Assembly (NCBI GenBank): GCA_038131365.1 | Contig: JAYPPH010000006.1 | Location: 1 to 64,000 of the forward strand | Length of the DNA stretch: 64,000 nt | Reading direction: 5' to 3' | Origin: Marisalimonas marina | GTDB lineage: Bacteria; Pseudomonadota; Alphaproteobacteria; Puniceispirillales; Marisalimonadaceae | Shown: positions 51,567 through 61,374 of the stretch, one piece after another | Numbering within the stretch: position 1 is the stretch's first letter | Layout: every line of letters starts with the position of its first letter | Position numbers and translations under genes: made by a program | The notes under the pieces: model-generated | What the model was told of the DNA's origin: nothing | Databases searched by the model: none | What the model saw: only the letters and a program-made list of their open reading frames with translations

Positions 51567-53507
51567 TTATAAGTTCTTCCTGTTCTCCACTAAATTTTGA
51601 ACTACAAGGGGATCAGCTAAAGTAGATACATCACCTAGGTCTTTATGTTCATTAGCAGCGATTTTTCTTAAAATTCTTCTCATGATTTTACCTGATCTTG
51701 TCTTAGGTAGACCAGGAGCAAATTGAATTAGATCCGGTGAAGCGATAGGACCTATTTCTTTTCTAACCCAATTTTTTAATTCTACTAATAATTCATCAGA
51801 TGCAGCAACGCCTATATTTAGTGTTACATATGCATATATTCCTTGACCTTTAATATCATGAGGGTAACCAACAACTGCTGCTTCCGCCACATCGTTATGA
51901 GCCACTAGCGCAGACTCAACTTCTGCTGTTCCCATTCTATGGCCTGATACGTTAATTACATCGTCAACTCTTCCAGTTATCCAATAATAGCCATCTTCAT
52001 CTCTCTTGCACCCATCACCAGAAAAATATCTTCCAGGAAATGTTGAAAAATAAGTGTCTATAAACCTTTGATGATCTCCATATACAGTTCTCATTTGACC
52101 TGGCCATGACATATTAATGCACAAATTACCTTCTGAAGGCCCTTCTAGCTCATTGTTTTCATTATCTACTAGAACAGGCTTTATGCCAAAAAATGGTTTT
52201 GTTGCGGATCCTGGTTTTGTAGGGATAGCACCTGGTAAAGGAGTGATTAATATGCCACCTGTCTCAGTTTGCCACCATGTATCAACAATTGGGCACTTTC
52301 CATCTCCTACAACATTATTATACCAGTTCCAGGCTTCAGGGTTAATTGGTTCTCCAACACTGCCTAAAATTCTTAAACTAGATCTATTTGTTTTTTTAAC
52401 AGGCTCATCTCCCTCCGCCATTAGCGCTCTTATTGCAGTAGGAGCGGTGTAGAAAATATTTACTTTATGCTTGTCTACGATTTCCCAGAATCTACTAACA
52501 GTAGGATAATTAGGAACACCTTCGAACATTAAAGTGGTGGCACCATTAGATAGTGGGCCATAAACTATATATGAATGACCTGTTACCCACCCCACATCAG
52601 CTGTACACCAATAAATTTCATTTTCTTGGTAATCAAAAACATAATGATGAGTCATGGAAGCATAAACCATGTATCCTCCAGTAGTATGAAGTACTCCTTT
52701 AGGTTTGCCAGTTGATCCAGACGTATATAATATAAACATTGGATCTTCAGCGTTCATTTCGGTAGGCAAGCAATCAGGAGAAGCTAATGCCATCTCTTCG
52801 TGGTACCATATATCCTGACCGTCTATCCAATTAATATCCCCACCAGTTCTTTTAACAACTATAGTTGTTTTACACATTGTTGCTTTGGATATAGCTTCGT
52901 CCGTATTACTTTTAAGAGGAATTTTTTTACCCCCTCTAATACCCTCATCTGCAGTAATTATTATTGAAGAATTACAATCTTCTATTCTCCCAGCTAAGGC
53001 ATCCGGAGAAAATCCTCCAAAAACCACTGAGTGAATTGCTCCAATTCGCGTACAAGCTAACATTGCTATTGTGGCTTCAGGTATCATTGGCATATAAATT
53101 GTTATACGGTCACCTTTTTTAGCCCCAGCTTTTTTTAAGACATTTGCAAATTTACAAACATCCTCATAAAGCTCGTTATAGGTTATTTTTTTACTCTCAC
53201 TTGGGTCATCTCCTTCCCAAATTATAGCAACACTATTTCCTTTAGATTTTAGATGCCTATCAAGGCAATTAAAACTTGCATTTAACGTTCCATCCTCAAA
53301 CCATTTGATATGCAAGTCTTCTTTATTGTATGACACATCACTTACTTTTGAATAAGGCTTGATCCAATCAATTCTTTTCCCATGTTTCTTCCAAAATAAT
53401 GAAGGATCATTGATAGATTCTTCATACATTTTTTCGTAAGTTTCATGATTTACATGAGATTTTTCAATGATATTCGATGATGGTTTGTATAAGCTTGAAC
53501 CTGACAT
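51567..53507 (-). CDS. acs: Acetyl-CoA synthetase
   Basis: Activates acetate to acetyl-CoA with ATP. The 646-residue length is the family's usual. The P-loop-like YTSGSTGKPKG, WWQTETGG, YFSGDGCKRDEDGYYWITGRVDDVINVSGHRMGTAEVE and the C-terminal KTRSGKIMRRILRK (with the acetylation-regulated lysine) are all present. GGGAGG is placed about eight bases before the ATG. It is likely to allow growth on acetate, together with the propionate-type genes at the end of the window. Confidence 0.95.
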   Translation of the reverse strand: MSGSSLYKPSSNIIEKSHVNHETYEKMYEESINDPSLFWKKHGKRIDWIKPYSKVSDVSYNKEDLHIKWFEDGTLNASFNCLDRHLKSKGNSVAIIWEGDDPSESKKITYNELYEDVCKFANVLKKAGAKKGDRITIYMPMIPEATIAMLACTRIGAIHSVVFGGFSPDALAGRIEDCNSSIIITADEGIRGGKKIPLKSNTDEAISKATMCKTTIVVKRTGGDINWIDGQDIWYHEEMALASPDCLPTEMNAEDPMFILYTSGSTGKPKGVLHTTGGYMVYASMTHHYVFDYQENEIYWCTADVGWVTGHSYIVYGPLSNGATTLMFEGVPNYPTVSRFWEIVDKHKVNIFYTAPTAIRALMAEGDEPVKKTNRSSLRILGSVGEPINPEAWNWYNNVVGDGKCPIVDTWWQTETGGILITPLPGAIPTKPGSATKPFFGIKPVLVDNENNELEGPSEGNLCINMSWPGQMRTVYGDHQRFIDTYFSTFPGRYFSGDGCKRDEDGYYWITGRVDDVINVSGHRMGTAEVESALVAHNDVAEAAVVGYPHDIKGQGIYAYVTLNIGVAASDELLVELKNWVRKEIGPIASPDLIQFAPGLPKTRSGKIMRRILRKIAANEHKDLGDVSTLADPLVVQNLVENRKNL

Positions 53508-53522
53508 TTAATCCTCCCTACT

Positions 53523-54086
53523 TTATGATTGTTCTTCTAAAATTAAATTTGCATTATCAATATCGTTAATATCTATAACCTTATTTATAGTTTCTAAAGA
53601 AAAGCCTTTTCTTGATAGGGAGCCAAGCCATTTTTGCTTTAAATTATATTTATCCCTCTCATTAGATATTAAATTCTTACACGAAAATATTCCAATATTC
53701 TTTCTTTTCATAAATTTAATAGCAGCTCTTATTTCTGCATTTTCATGCCCTTCATCTACACTTTCAATAGATGACTGAATTATTTCGTTTGGTATCCCTT
53801 TTTCTTTAAGTTTAGAGTAGATAAATCTAATCGAACTACCTTGTCTTCTGAGTGATCTAGTTTTAATTTCTGCATATCTTTTATCATCAATGAACTTAGC
53901 CTTAATCATCTCTGCTTTAATTTGGTCTAGTATATTTATTTTTTCTTTCTCGTTAAGATCACTGTCGTAATAAGAGATTTTTCGTTTAAGAGTATTTTCG
54001 AATTGATATGTTGAAACTTCATAACGTGCTAAATAAGACATTGAAGATTTTCTTAATTTTTCAAGTATTTTATCTTTATTATTCAT
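53523..54086 (-). CDS. recX: RecX-like recombination regulator
   Basis: A 187-residue helical protein of the RecX family. It has tandem three-helix repeats: YLARYEVSTYQFENTLKRKI, KFIDDKRYAEIKTRSLRRQGSSIRFIYSKLKEKGIPNEII and further IRAAIKFMKRKNIG. RecX restrains RecA filament extension. The ATG at 54086 is likely (an ATG at 54098 is also in frame). recA is not in the window. It is divergent from the ABC-2 permease gene with almost no gap between. Confidence 0.8.
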   Translation of the reverse strand: MNNKDKILEKLRKSSMSYLARYEVSTYQFENTLKRKISYYDSDLNEKEKINILDQIKAEMIKAKFIDDKRYAEIKTRSLRRQGSSIRFIYSKLKEKGIPNEIIQSSIESVDEGHENAEIRAAIKFMKRKNIGIFSCKNLISNERDKYNLKQKWLGSLSRKGFSLETINKVIDINDIDNANLILEEQS

Positions 54087-54100
54087 AAAACTTATCATTA

Positions 54101-54976
54101 ATGTTAATTAACTTTAACGTTAATACTTTTGAAGATTATAAAGATTTTAATTGCAAGGACAAGTTATTGAAAAATTATAAAGTAAGTCTAGGGGTTAAAC
54201 GTGAAATTGGCAGAGTAAATTGGAATGGCTTTTTTACGCTTTACATAAAAGAGGTTAAAAGATTTACAAATGTTTTTTTACAAACAATCACAGCCCCTAT
54301 GGTTACTACATTACTATTTGTAATTGTATTTTCTATAGCAATTGATAGGAGTGCGGGTTTCCAAGGAATTCCATTTATTACTTTTTTAGTGCCTGGGTTA
54401 ATTATGATGAGCGTTATTCAAAATGCATTTGCTAATGTCTCTTCTGCTTTTATGACTGCTAAGGTGCAGGGGTCAATAGTAGACCTTTTGATGTCCCCAC
54501 TTGGACCAATAGAGATTTTAATAGCACATGCTTTAGCAGGTGTAACAAGAGGTTTATTTGTTTTTATGGGGTCTTTTTTATTACTTTGGTCTTTGGGAAT
54601 ACTGAGTTTGCCAAATCATTTTTTTTGGATGATTTTATTTTTATTTCAAGGAGCTTTTACATTAGCTATTATTGGCATGCTGGCAGGAATATGGGCTCAA
54701 AAGTTTGATCAATTAGCGATAATTTCAAATTTTATTATTCAGCCATTAGCTTTTTTGTCTGGGACATTTTATTCAATAGAAAGGTTGCCAGAGACACTAA
54801 AAATAGTGGCTTATTGCAATCCTATTTTTTATGCTATAGATGGATTAAGATTTAGTTTTTTAGGAATAAGTGATGCTTCTCCTATACAAGGAACTTTAAT
54901 TTTATTTTTTTGTAATTTAGGCCTAAGTTTTTTTGCATGGTATGTTCTTAAATCAGGTTACAGGCTAAGATCTTAG
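54101..54976 (+). CDS. ABC-2 type transport permease (YadH/NodJ-like)
   Basis: A 291-residue membrane subunit of an exporter with about six helices. FITFLVPGLIMMSVIQNAFANVSSAFMTAKVQGSIVDLLMSPLGPIEILIAHALAGVTRG and FIIQPLAFLSGTFYSIERLP are the ABC-2 signatures. The open frame begins at an ATG whose first 20 or so codons look unconserved; a TTG near 54167 with AAGGA upstream may be the real start, which would also leave room for a promoter divergent to recX. No ATPase gene adjoins it, so the partner ATPase must be elsewhere. Confidence 0.82.
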   Translation: MLINFNVNTFEDYKDFNCKDKLLKNYKVSLGVKREIGRVNWNGFFTLYIKEVKRFTNVFLQTITAPMVTTLLFVIVFSIAIDRSAGFQGIPFITFLVPGLIMMSVIQNAFANVSSAFMTAKVQGSIVDLLMSPLGPIEILIAHALAGVTRGLFVFMGSFLLLWSLGILSLPNHFFWMILFLFQGAFTLAIIGMLAGIWAQKFDQLAIISNFIIQPLAFLSGTFYSIERLPETLKIVAYCNPIFYAIDGLRFSFLGISDASPIQGTLILFFCNLGLSFFAWYVLKSGYRLRS

Positions 54977-55002
54977 GATAATAAAATTTTTGGAAAAATA
55001 TT

Positions 55003-56151
55003 ATGAATGAAATCAAAAAAGTGCCTGGCGTTTTATCTGGGCAAGAAATCACTGAGTTAATTAATAAGAACATTATTAGTAGTGATCATAAAATTAATAA
55101 AGATATTATCCAACCTGCTTCAATTGACCTTAGGTTAGGTCTGAAAGCTTGGAGAGTTCCAGCATCTTTCTTGCCTGGCAAAGGTAACCTAGTTTCGGAT
55201 AGATTAAAAAATTTTGCAATGCATGAATTTAGTCTTGTTGATGGAGCAGTTTTGGAATGTGGTTGTGTTTATATTGTAAAACTTTTAGAAAATGTTGCCT
55301 TAACAGATGATTTAACTGGTGTTGCAAACCCAAAAAGTTCTACCGGAAGATTAGACGTTTTTACCAGATTAATAGTAGATGGGGCTCAGGAATTTGAAGA
55401 TGTCCCTGCAGGGTATAGTGGGCCTCTTTATGTAGAAATTTCACCTAGAACATTCTCAATATTAGTTCGAACAGGCTCGAGGCTAAATCAACTTAGGATC
55501 AGAAGAGGGTATTCAGTTACAACTGACAAAGAGATGGAAATTCTTCAAAAACATGTGGGCTTAGTCAGAACAGAAGACGATAACCATCTTCCTGATAAAA
55601 TAAAAAATGGAGTTCCTTTATCAGTTGATTTGGTTGGTGAAAAAGGATTAATTGGATATAAGGCAAGAAAACATACAAGATTAATTGATGTTGACAAACC
55701 AAGCTTCTACAAAAGAGAACTTTTTTGGGAAAAAATTACAACAGAAGATTTGATTTATCAGACCAAAATTACTGAAAATGGAACTTCTTCATCTGGATTA
55801 GTCTTAAGCCCAGATGCCTTTTATATTCTAGCAAGTAAAGAATATGTTTCTGTACCTTCTAATTACGCAGCTGAAATGAGAGCATATGATACTAAAGTTG
55901 GAGAATTTAGAGCGCATTACGCTGGCTTTTTTGATCCTGGTTTTGGTTTATCTGACCTTGGAGCATCTAAAACAAGAGCTGTTTTAGAGGTGAGGTCTCA
56001 TGATGTTCCTTTTTTGATTGAACAAGAACAAACAATTTGCAGGCTAGTTTATGAACCTATGGCTAATGTCCCAAATTTTTTATACGGTGAAGCTGGGGGT
56101 ACCAATAACTATCAAGCTCAAGGACTAAAATTATCCAAACATTTCGTATAG
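55003..56151 (+). CDS. dcd: 2'-deoxycytidine 5'-triphosphate deaminase (double-length)
   Basis: A 382-residue deaminase of the dUTPase/Dcd fold, converting dCTP to dUTP. It has the double-length organisation of alphaproteobacterial enzymes: residues about 8-190 with PASIDLRLG, NPKSSTGRLDVFTRLIVDG (the substrate motif) and GPLYVEISPRTFSILVRTGSRLNQLRI; residues about 200-380 a second, diverged copy with VLSPDAFYILASKEYVSVP and FDPGFG. It is a single gene ahead of argD. Confidence 0.87.
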   Translation: MNEIKKVPGVLSGQEITELINKNIISSDHKINKDIIQPASIDLRLGLKAWRVPASFLPGKGNLVSDRLKNFAMHEFSLVDGAVLECGCVYIVKLLENVALTDDLTGVANPKSSTGRLDVFTRLIVDGAQEFEDVPAGYSGPLYVEISPRTFSILVRTGSRLNQLRIRRGYSVTTDKEMEILQKHVGLVRTEDDNHLPDKIKNGVPLSVDLVGEKGLIGYKARKHTRLIDVDKPSFYKRELFWEKITTEDLIYQTKITENGTSSSGLVLSPDAFYILASKEYVSVPSNYAAEMRAYDTKVGEFRAHYAGFFDPGFGLSDLGASKTRAVLEVRSHDVPFLIEQEQTICRLVYEPMANVPNFLYGEAGGTNNYQAQGLKLSKHFV

Positions 56152-56223
56152 AGTTTTCTTTATTGCTTCTTTATATTTAATCTTGTTAATATATTTTTTT
56201 CATAAATTATAGAAGAGTTTAAA

Positions 56224-57420
56224 ATGCCAATCAGCCCATCAATAATGACGACATATGGAAGAATTGATATTGCCTTTACTCATGGCGAGGGCAGTTTTTT
56301 AATTTCAGAAGAAGGGAAAAGGTATCTAGATTATGCTAGTGGTATTGCAGTAAATGCATTTGGTCACTGTCACCCTAAACTTGTTGAAGCGCTTCAAGAT
56401 CAAGCATCCAAATTATGGCATACATCTAATCTGTATAGAATACCTGAGCAAGAAACAGTGGCTGAAAAACTTGTTGCAAACTCTTGTGCAGAAAGAGTTT
56501 TTTTCTGCAATTCTGGAGCTGAGGCTACAGAAGGTGCTGTTAAGGTAGCAAGAAGATTTGCCTGGGCAAACGGTGAAAAAGATAGAACAGAGATAATTTG
56601 TGCTACGGGAGCTTTTCATGGCCGAACATTAGCAATGCTAGCCGCTAATGATAGACCATTGTTTCGAGAAGGCTTTGGCCCATCAGCACAAGGCTTTACT
56701 CATGTCGAATGGGGAGATATTGAAAACCTTAAAAAACATATTGGTAAACATGTAGCGGCAATCCTGGTCGAGCCTGTCCAAGGAGAAGGAGGAGCAAGAA
56801 AAGCACCTGCTGGATACCTTAAATCACTACAAGAAATTGCTAAAAAAAATGGATCTTTATTAATCTCAGATGAAGTCCAAATCGGAATGGGAAGGTCAGG
56901 ATCTCTATTTGCTTATCAGCAAGAAGAAATAGAACCTGATATTATAGCTCTTGCTAAAGGTCTTGGTGGAGGGTTTCCAGTAGGAGCTGTTTTAGCAAAA
57001 GCAAAAGTTGGCGATGCTATGATACCTGGAACTCATGGAAGTACGTTTGGTGGAAATCCACTTGCGATGCGTTCAGCGAATGCTGTCCTTGATCTTTTAT
57101 TAGAAAATAACTTTCTAGATAATCTAAAGAAAATGATACTTTACTTTGACAAAAAAATGGATGAATTAATTAAATTTGACTTAGATAAATCTCCTATTTT
57201 ACATCAGAAAAAAGGTTCCGGTATGTTAAGAGGTTTTCAATTAGTAGAGAAAGTTACTGCAGGAGATTTTGGTAATATTGCTAGAGATAAAGGTTTATTA
57301 TTGGTAGGTGCTGCTGAAAACACTATAAGGTTGCTACCTCCTCTAAATACCTCAAAAGAAGAGGTGGACCAAGCCTTTGACATACTCCAAAACGTAATTT
57401 TAGAAATGAAAAAAAACTAA
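56224..57420 (+). CDS. argD: Acetylornithine aminotransferase
   Basis: PLP-dependent transaminase (398 residues) of arginine synthesis, converting N-acetylglutamate semialdehyde to N-acetylornithine; may also act in lysine synthesis. CNSGAEATEGAVKVARRFAW, FHGRTLAMLAA, ISDEVQIGMGRSG and the Schiff-base Lys in ALAKGLGGGFP are present. The gene is followed three bases later by argF, so the two form an operon, with hslO ten bases further on. This arrangement is common in Alphaproteobacteria. Confidence 0.94.
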   Translation: MPISPSIMTTYGRIDIAFTHGEGSFLISEEGKRYLDYASGIAVNAFGHCHPKLVEALQDQASKLWHTSNLYRIPEQETVAEKLVANSCAERVFFCNSGAEATEGAVKVARRFAWANGEKDRTEIICATGAFHGRTLAMLAANDRPLFREGFGPSAQGFTHVEWGDIENLKKHIGKHVAAILVEPVQGEGGARKAPAGYLKSLQEIAKKNGSLLISDEVQIGMGRSGSLFAYQQEEIEPDIIALAKGLGGGFPVGAVLAKAKVGDAMIPGTHGSTFGGNPLAMRSANAVLDLLLENNFLDNLKKMILYFDKKMDELIKFDLDKSPILHQKKGSGMLRGFQLVEKVTAGDFGNIARDKGLLLVGAAENTIRLLPPLNTSKEEVDQAFDILQNVILEMKKN

Positions 57421-57423
57421 AAA

Positions 57424-58311
57424 ATGACTAATTTCATTGATTTAAGAGATCTTTCCAAAGATCAACTTTTAGATTTGGTATCTCTTTCCATAAAATGGAA
57501 AAAAGAGCCTTCTCCAAAATTTATGAATGATAAACAAGTTGTACTTATTTTTGAAAAACCTTCTCTGCGAACCCGTGTTTCTTTTGAGATAGGTATTAAT
57601 CAATTAGGTGGGAAAAGTTACATTCTAAATGAAAAAGAAATGCAGTTAGGTCAAAGGGAGACTATTGAAGACACTGCTCGTGTTTTAGAGAGGTATGCTG
57701 ATTTAATAGTGATAAGATGTTTTGGTCATAATCAGTTGACAAAGTTTGCTTCAACATCTTCCATACCTGTTATAAATGCATTAACAGATTTTAGCCATCC
57801 TTGTCAGGTTGTTGCAGATTTAGTTACAATTAAAGAAAATTTTGGAAACTTTGAAAATCTAAAGGTTGCATGGTTTGGTGATTGCAATAACGTTTTACAA
57901 AGTTGGATTGAGGCTTCAGCGTTATTGAATATAAAACTTTATATAGCATGTCCTAAAAATATTAGCCCAGATAAAAAAACTTTATCCTGGGCCCAAGATA
58001 GAAACAAAAATATTATAGTAACTCAAGACGCATATGAAGCTGCTCAGGGAGCTAATTGCATAATAACAGATACTTGGAGTTCTATGGGAGATACCAACCC
58101 TTTACCTGAAGATAGTTTTATGCCATATCAAGTAAATGATAAAATTATAAAGCTAGCAAAAGAAAATGTTATCTTCATGCATTGCTTACCAGCTTATCGA
58201 AACAAAGAAGTTACTCCAGAAGTAATTGAGAGTACTAATTCAGTTGTTTTTGATGAAGCAGAAAATAGACTACATGCTCAAAAAGCTATAATGCACTTTT
58301 GTTTTAATTAA
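57424..58311 (+). CDS. argF: Ornithine carbamoyltransferase
   Basis: Makes citrulline from ornithine and carbamoyl phosphate. The 295-residue protein has the carbamoyl phosphate motif in EKPSLRTRVSFE, the HPCQ motif (FSHPCQVVADL), the DTWSSMGD region and HCLPAYRNKEVT. It lacks obvious regulatory extensions. It is the second gene of the argD-argF-hslO operon; the gap to argD is three bases. Confidence 0.95.
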   Translation: MTNFIDLRDLSKDQLLDLVSLSIKWKKEPSPKFMNDKQVVLIFEKPSLRTRVSFEIGINQLGGKSYILNEKEMQLGQRETIEDTARVLERYADLIVIRCFGHNQLTKFASTSSIPVINALTDFSHPCQVVADLVTIKENFGNFENLKVAWFGDCNNVLQSWIEASALLNIKLYIACPKNISPDKKTLSWAQDRNKNIIVTQDAYEAAQGANCIITDTWSSMGDTNPLPEDSFMPYQVNDKIIKLAKENVIFMHCLPAYRNKEVTPEVIESTNSVVFDEAENRLHAQKAIMHFCFN

Positions 58312-58320
58312 GAAAATTAT

Positions 58321-59193
58321 ATGACAATGAAAAATCATATCATCCCTTTTCAATTATCAAATAATGAAGTTAGGGGTATGATAGTTAGGTTTGATACTGT
58401 CCTATACAATATAATAAAGCGTCATAACTACGCTAACAATATTGAAAGTTTATTAGCGGATACTCTAACGATTACTGCCTGTTTGGGTTCAAGAATGAAA
58501 CATGATGGTGTTTTTACTATACAGGGTAAAGGATCAGGAGATGTTCATACATTATTTGCAGATATTACAAGTGATGGATGCTTAAGGGGATACGTTGGTT
58601 TAAAAGAAAATTTTAAAAATGAGAATGTTAATTTAGTAAAATTAATGGGCTCGGGACATATTTCATTTACTTTAGATCAAGGTAAATATTCTAAAAGATA
58701 CCAAGGTATTGTTGAGCTTGAAGAGGAAATTTCAAAAGCAACTGAATTATACTTTTCGAATTCAGAACAATTAGAAACAAAATTTTCTACTTTCAATTAT
58801 TATGACATAGATGAAGCTGACAGAGCAGATTTATTTCCAGGTGGTTTGATTATGCTCCAAAAAATGCCTATTAAGAATAAATTTTTAGAAGAAACGAATA
58901 AAGAAGTTTGGGAACTTTCAAGAAGTTTTTTATCTACTTTAAAAAAAGAAGAGTTTTTATCCACAAAACTTTCATCCAAGGATATTCTTTTTAGATTATT
59001 TAGTGAGCTTAAAGTTATAACTTACAATGAAATTGAAATTAAAGATAAGTGTCGTTGTTCTCAAGATAGAGTACAATTTGCTTTGAACAACTTGGACAAA
59101 AAAGAATTGAGCGAAATTGCAGATGAAAATGGAGATATCAGAGTTACTTGTGAATTTTGTAAAACAGAGCGTTTGTTTTCACACCCTAATTAA
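58321..59193 (+). CDS. hslO: Redox-regulated chaperone Hsp33
   Basis: A 290-residue heat-shock protein activated by oxidation. The N-terminal chaperone domain includes CLGSRMKHDGVFTIQGKGSGDVHTLFADITSDGCLRGYVG. The redox switch at the C-terminus has CRCSQDRV and CEFCKTERLF, the four zinc-binding Cys (CxC and CxxC). It is the last gene of the operon with argD and argF and ends four bases from the convergent trkH. Confidence 0.93.
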   Translation: MTMKNHIIPFQLSNNEVRGMIVRFDTVLYNIIKRHNYANNIESLLADTLTITACLGSRMKHDGVFTIQGKGSGDVHTLFADITSDGCLRGYVGLKENFKNENVNLVKLMGSGHISFTLDQGKYSKRYQGIVELEEEISKATELYFSNSEQLETKFSTFNYYDIDEADRADLFPGGLIMLQKMPIKNKFLEETNKEVWELSRSFLSTLKKEEFLSTKLSSKDILFRLFSELKVITYNEIEIKDKCRCSQDRVQFALNNLDKKELSEIADENGDIRVTCEFCKTERLFSHPN

Positions 59194-59196
59194 CTT

Positions 59197-60642
59197 TTAG
59201 TTTTTCCAAAATAGCGGTGAAAACATAACTAGAATCGCAAAAATTTCTAACCTACCCAAAATCATTCCAGCACACAAAAAAAACTTTCCCATATCAGGGA
59301 TTGTTTGATAAGAGCCAGTTGGTCCAATAATATCTCCCAGACCTGGTCCAACGTTGCCAATTGCTGATGCTGCACCAGAAATTGCAGTTATCAGATCTAA
59401 TCCAAGCATCCCTAAAAGGCATGCAATAATAGCAAAAGATATTATATATAGAAAAAAGAAACCCATGACTGATTCAGCAACGTTTTCTGGAATTGGTTTT
59501 TGGTTATAATAAGAAACTACAACAGCATGAGGTCTTATAAGTTTAGAAATTTGGGCTTTGGCGTTTGCAACCAATACTTGTATTCTAGCCATTCTTAACC
59601 CACAAGTTGTTGAACCTGCACATCCACCCACGAACATTAAAATAAGAAGAATAGTTGTTGGAAAACCACCCCAATTATTAAAGTCAGATGTTCCAAAGCC
59701 GGTTCCAGTAAGAATTGATATGACGTTAAAAGAAGCTAATCTGATGGCGTCTACATATGGAATATTTTGAAAGCTTAAATAAATTGATATGACGAATACT
59801 ACAAAAATTATTAGTGTTAAAAATAACTTAACTTGATCATCTTTAATTAAATTTTTAAAACCATTTTTAGATATCGATAAGTAGTGCACAAAGGGTAATG
59901 AGCCAACTATCATTCCAAAAATAATTATTATTTCTATTGAAGATGATCCGAAAGCTGCCAAGGATTCTGATTTGGTTGAATAACCACCAGTTGCTATAGT
60001 TGTCATTGCATGTGCTATAGAGTCAAAAATGGGCATGCCAGCAATCCATAACATTAAAGCCCATAATGTTGTTAATGAGATATATACCATACTTATCCCA
60101 GCAGCAAAACTAGCTGCTTTGGGTACAACTTTATCTGGAGTCTCATAAGACTCTGTTTTGAAGAGTTGCATACCACCTATAGACAACATTGGTAAAACAG
60201 CTAGTGCCATTACAATAATACCAACTCCTCCTAACCATTGAAGAAGCGCTCTCCAAATTAAAATACCATGTGATGTCGTGTCTAAATTGTTTATTACGGT
60301 TGCTCCAGTTGTGGTGATGCCAGAAGTGGATTCAAAAATTGCATCCGTAAAACTCATATCAATCTCAGATAACATAAACGGTATTGAGCCGAATAAGGCG
60401 ATCGATATCCAAGCACTATTAGTTAATAGAAAAGCTTGTCTTAATTCTAGATGTTCTGTAACTATTCCTTTGTTTGAAAGGTAGCAGATAGAACCAACAA
60501 ATAAAGTTATGAAGGATGCGCCAACGAAAGCCGGCCAGTCATCATTCCCATAGAACCAATCTACGAGAGCGGGTATTATCATAAACAAAGAAAGTATGCA
60601 CAACAACAAGCCTATCAAATAAATTATTGGTGCAATTTTCAT
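59197..60642 (-). CDS. trkH: Potassium uptake protein TrkH
   Basis: A 481-residue potassium translocating subunit with four membrane-pore-membrane repeats. Selectivity-filter-like regions are ESTSGITTTGATVINN, ITIATGGYSTKS-like (TTIATGGYSTKSES), ILTGTGFGTSDF and AIGNVGPGLGDI. Partner protein TrkA is not within the window. TrkH takes up K+ by the proton gradient with ATP regulation. Separated from folE by 39 bases on the same strand. Confidence 0.93.
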   Translation of the reverse strand: MKIAPIIYLIGLLLCILSLFMIIPALVDWFYGNDDWPAFVGASFITLFVGSICYLSNKGIVTEHLELRQAFLLTNSAWISIALFGSIPFMLSEIDMSFTDAIFESTSGITTTGATVINNLDTTSHGILIWRALLQWLGGVGIIVMALAVLPMLSIGGMQLFKTESYETPDKVVPKAASFAAGISMVYISLTTLWALMLWIAGMPIFDSIAHAMTTIATGGYSTKSESLAAFGSSSIEIIIIFGMIVGSLPFVHYLSISKNGFKNLIKDDQVKLFLTLIIFVVFVISIYLSFQNIPYVDAIRLASFNVISILTGTGFGTSDFNNWGGFPTTILLILMFVGGCAGSTTCGLRMARIQVLVANAKAQISKLIRPHAVVVSYYNQKPIPENVAESVMGFFFLYIISFAIIACLLGMLGLDLITAISGAASAIGNVGPGLGDIIGPTGSYQTIPDMGKFFLCAGMILGRLEIFAILVMFSPLFWKN

Positions 60643-60681
60643 GATTTTTTCTATTAATATTTATTAAAAATATCTTAAGAC

Positions 60682-61296
60682 CTAATTGGCCATTTTCAAA
60701 AATCTGTCTTGTAAATTGATATCTTCTAAAAAGCAACCACTAAATTGATTAGTAGTCATAGTGACATCATTTTTTAAAACGCCTCTTGTGCTCATACAGT
60801 GATGTTCTGCATCAATAAAAACTGCAGTTCCTTTAGGTGATAAAGCAGAGTCAATACAATTAAGTATTTGTGATGTCATTGTTTCTTGCGTTTGAAGTCT
60901 TTTAGCAAAAACATCAAGTACTCTTGCTAATTTAGATATACCTACAACTCTTTTGTTTGGGTAATATCCAATTGTTGCCCTTCCAATAATTGGAACCATA
61001 TGATGTTCACAATGACTTTCAAAATTGATGTTTTTTAATATTACAATATCGTTATAGCCTTCAATATCTTCAAAGGTTTTTTCTAAAAGTTTTTTGGGAT
61101 CTTCATGATACCCAGCGAAAAATTCGTTAAAAGATTTAATAACTCGTCTAGGAGTTTCTATTAAACCTTCTCTATTAGGATCTTCCCCAATATATTCGAT
61201 TAGTGTTTTAATTGCTTGTTCTGCTTCTTCTTGAGTGACGGATCTGTTTTCGTTGTCATCAATAATTAATTTAGAAGCATTTATAGAAGAATTCAT
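60682..61296 (-). CDS. folE: GTP cyclohydrolase I
   Basis: First enzyme of tetrahydrofolate synthesis, turning GTP into dihydroneopterin triphosphate. The 204-residue form carries the zinc and active-site motifs FESHCEHHMVPIIG, GISKLARVLDVFAKRLQTQETMT and EAEHHCMSTRG-like (DAEHHCMSTRG). ATG 61296 has AGGG eight bases upstream; the longer frame to 61362 is unsupported. In the same direction as trkH downstream and the ABC ATPase upstream. Confidence 0.94.
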   Translation of the reverse strand: MNSSINASKLIIDDNENRSVTQEEAEQAIKTLIEYIGEDPNREGLIETPRRVIKSFNEFFAGYHEDPKKLLEKTFEDIEGYNDIVILKNINFESHCEHHMVPIIGRATIGYYPNKRVVGISKLARVLDVFAKRLQTQETMTSQILNCIDSALSPKGTAVFIDAEHHCMSTRGVLKNDVTMTTNQFSGCFLEDINLQDRFLKMAN

Positions 61297-61374
61297 TATA
61301 TACCCTAATAGTTTTAAATTTAATCTGTAACAAATATTATGAGTTAAGCAAAGAATTAACAAGCATATTGACGG

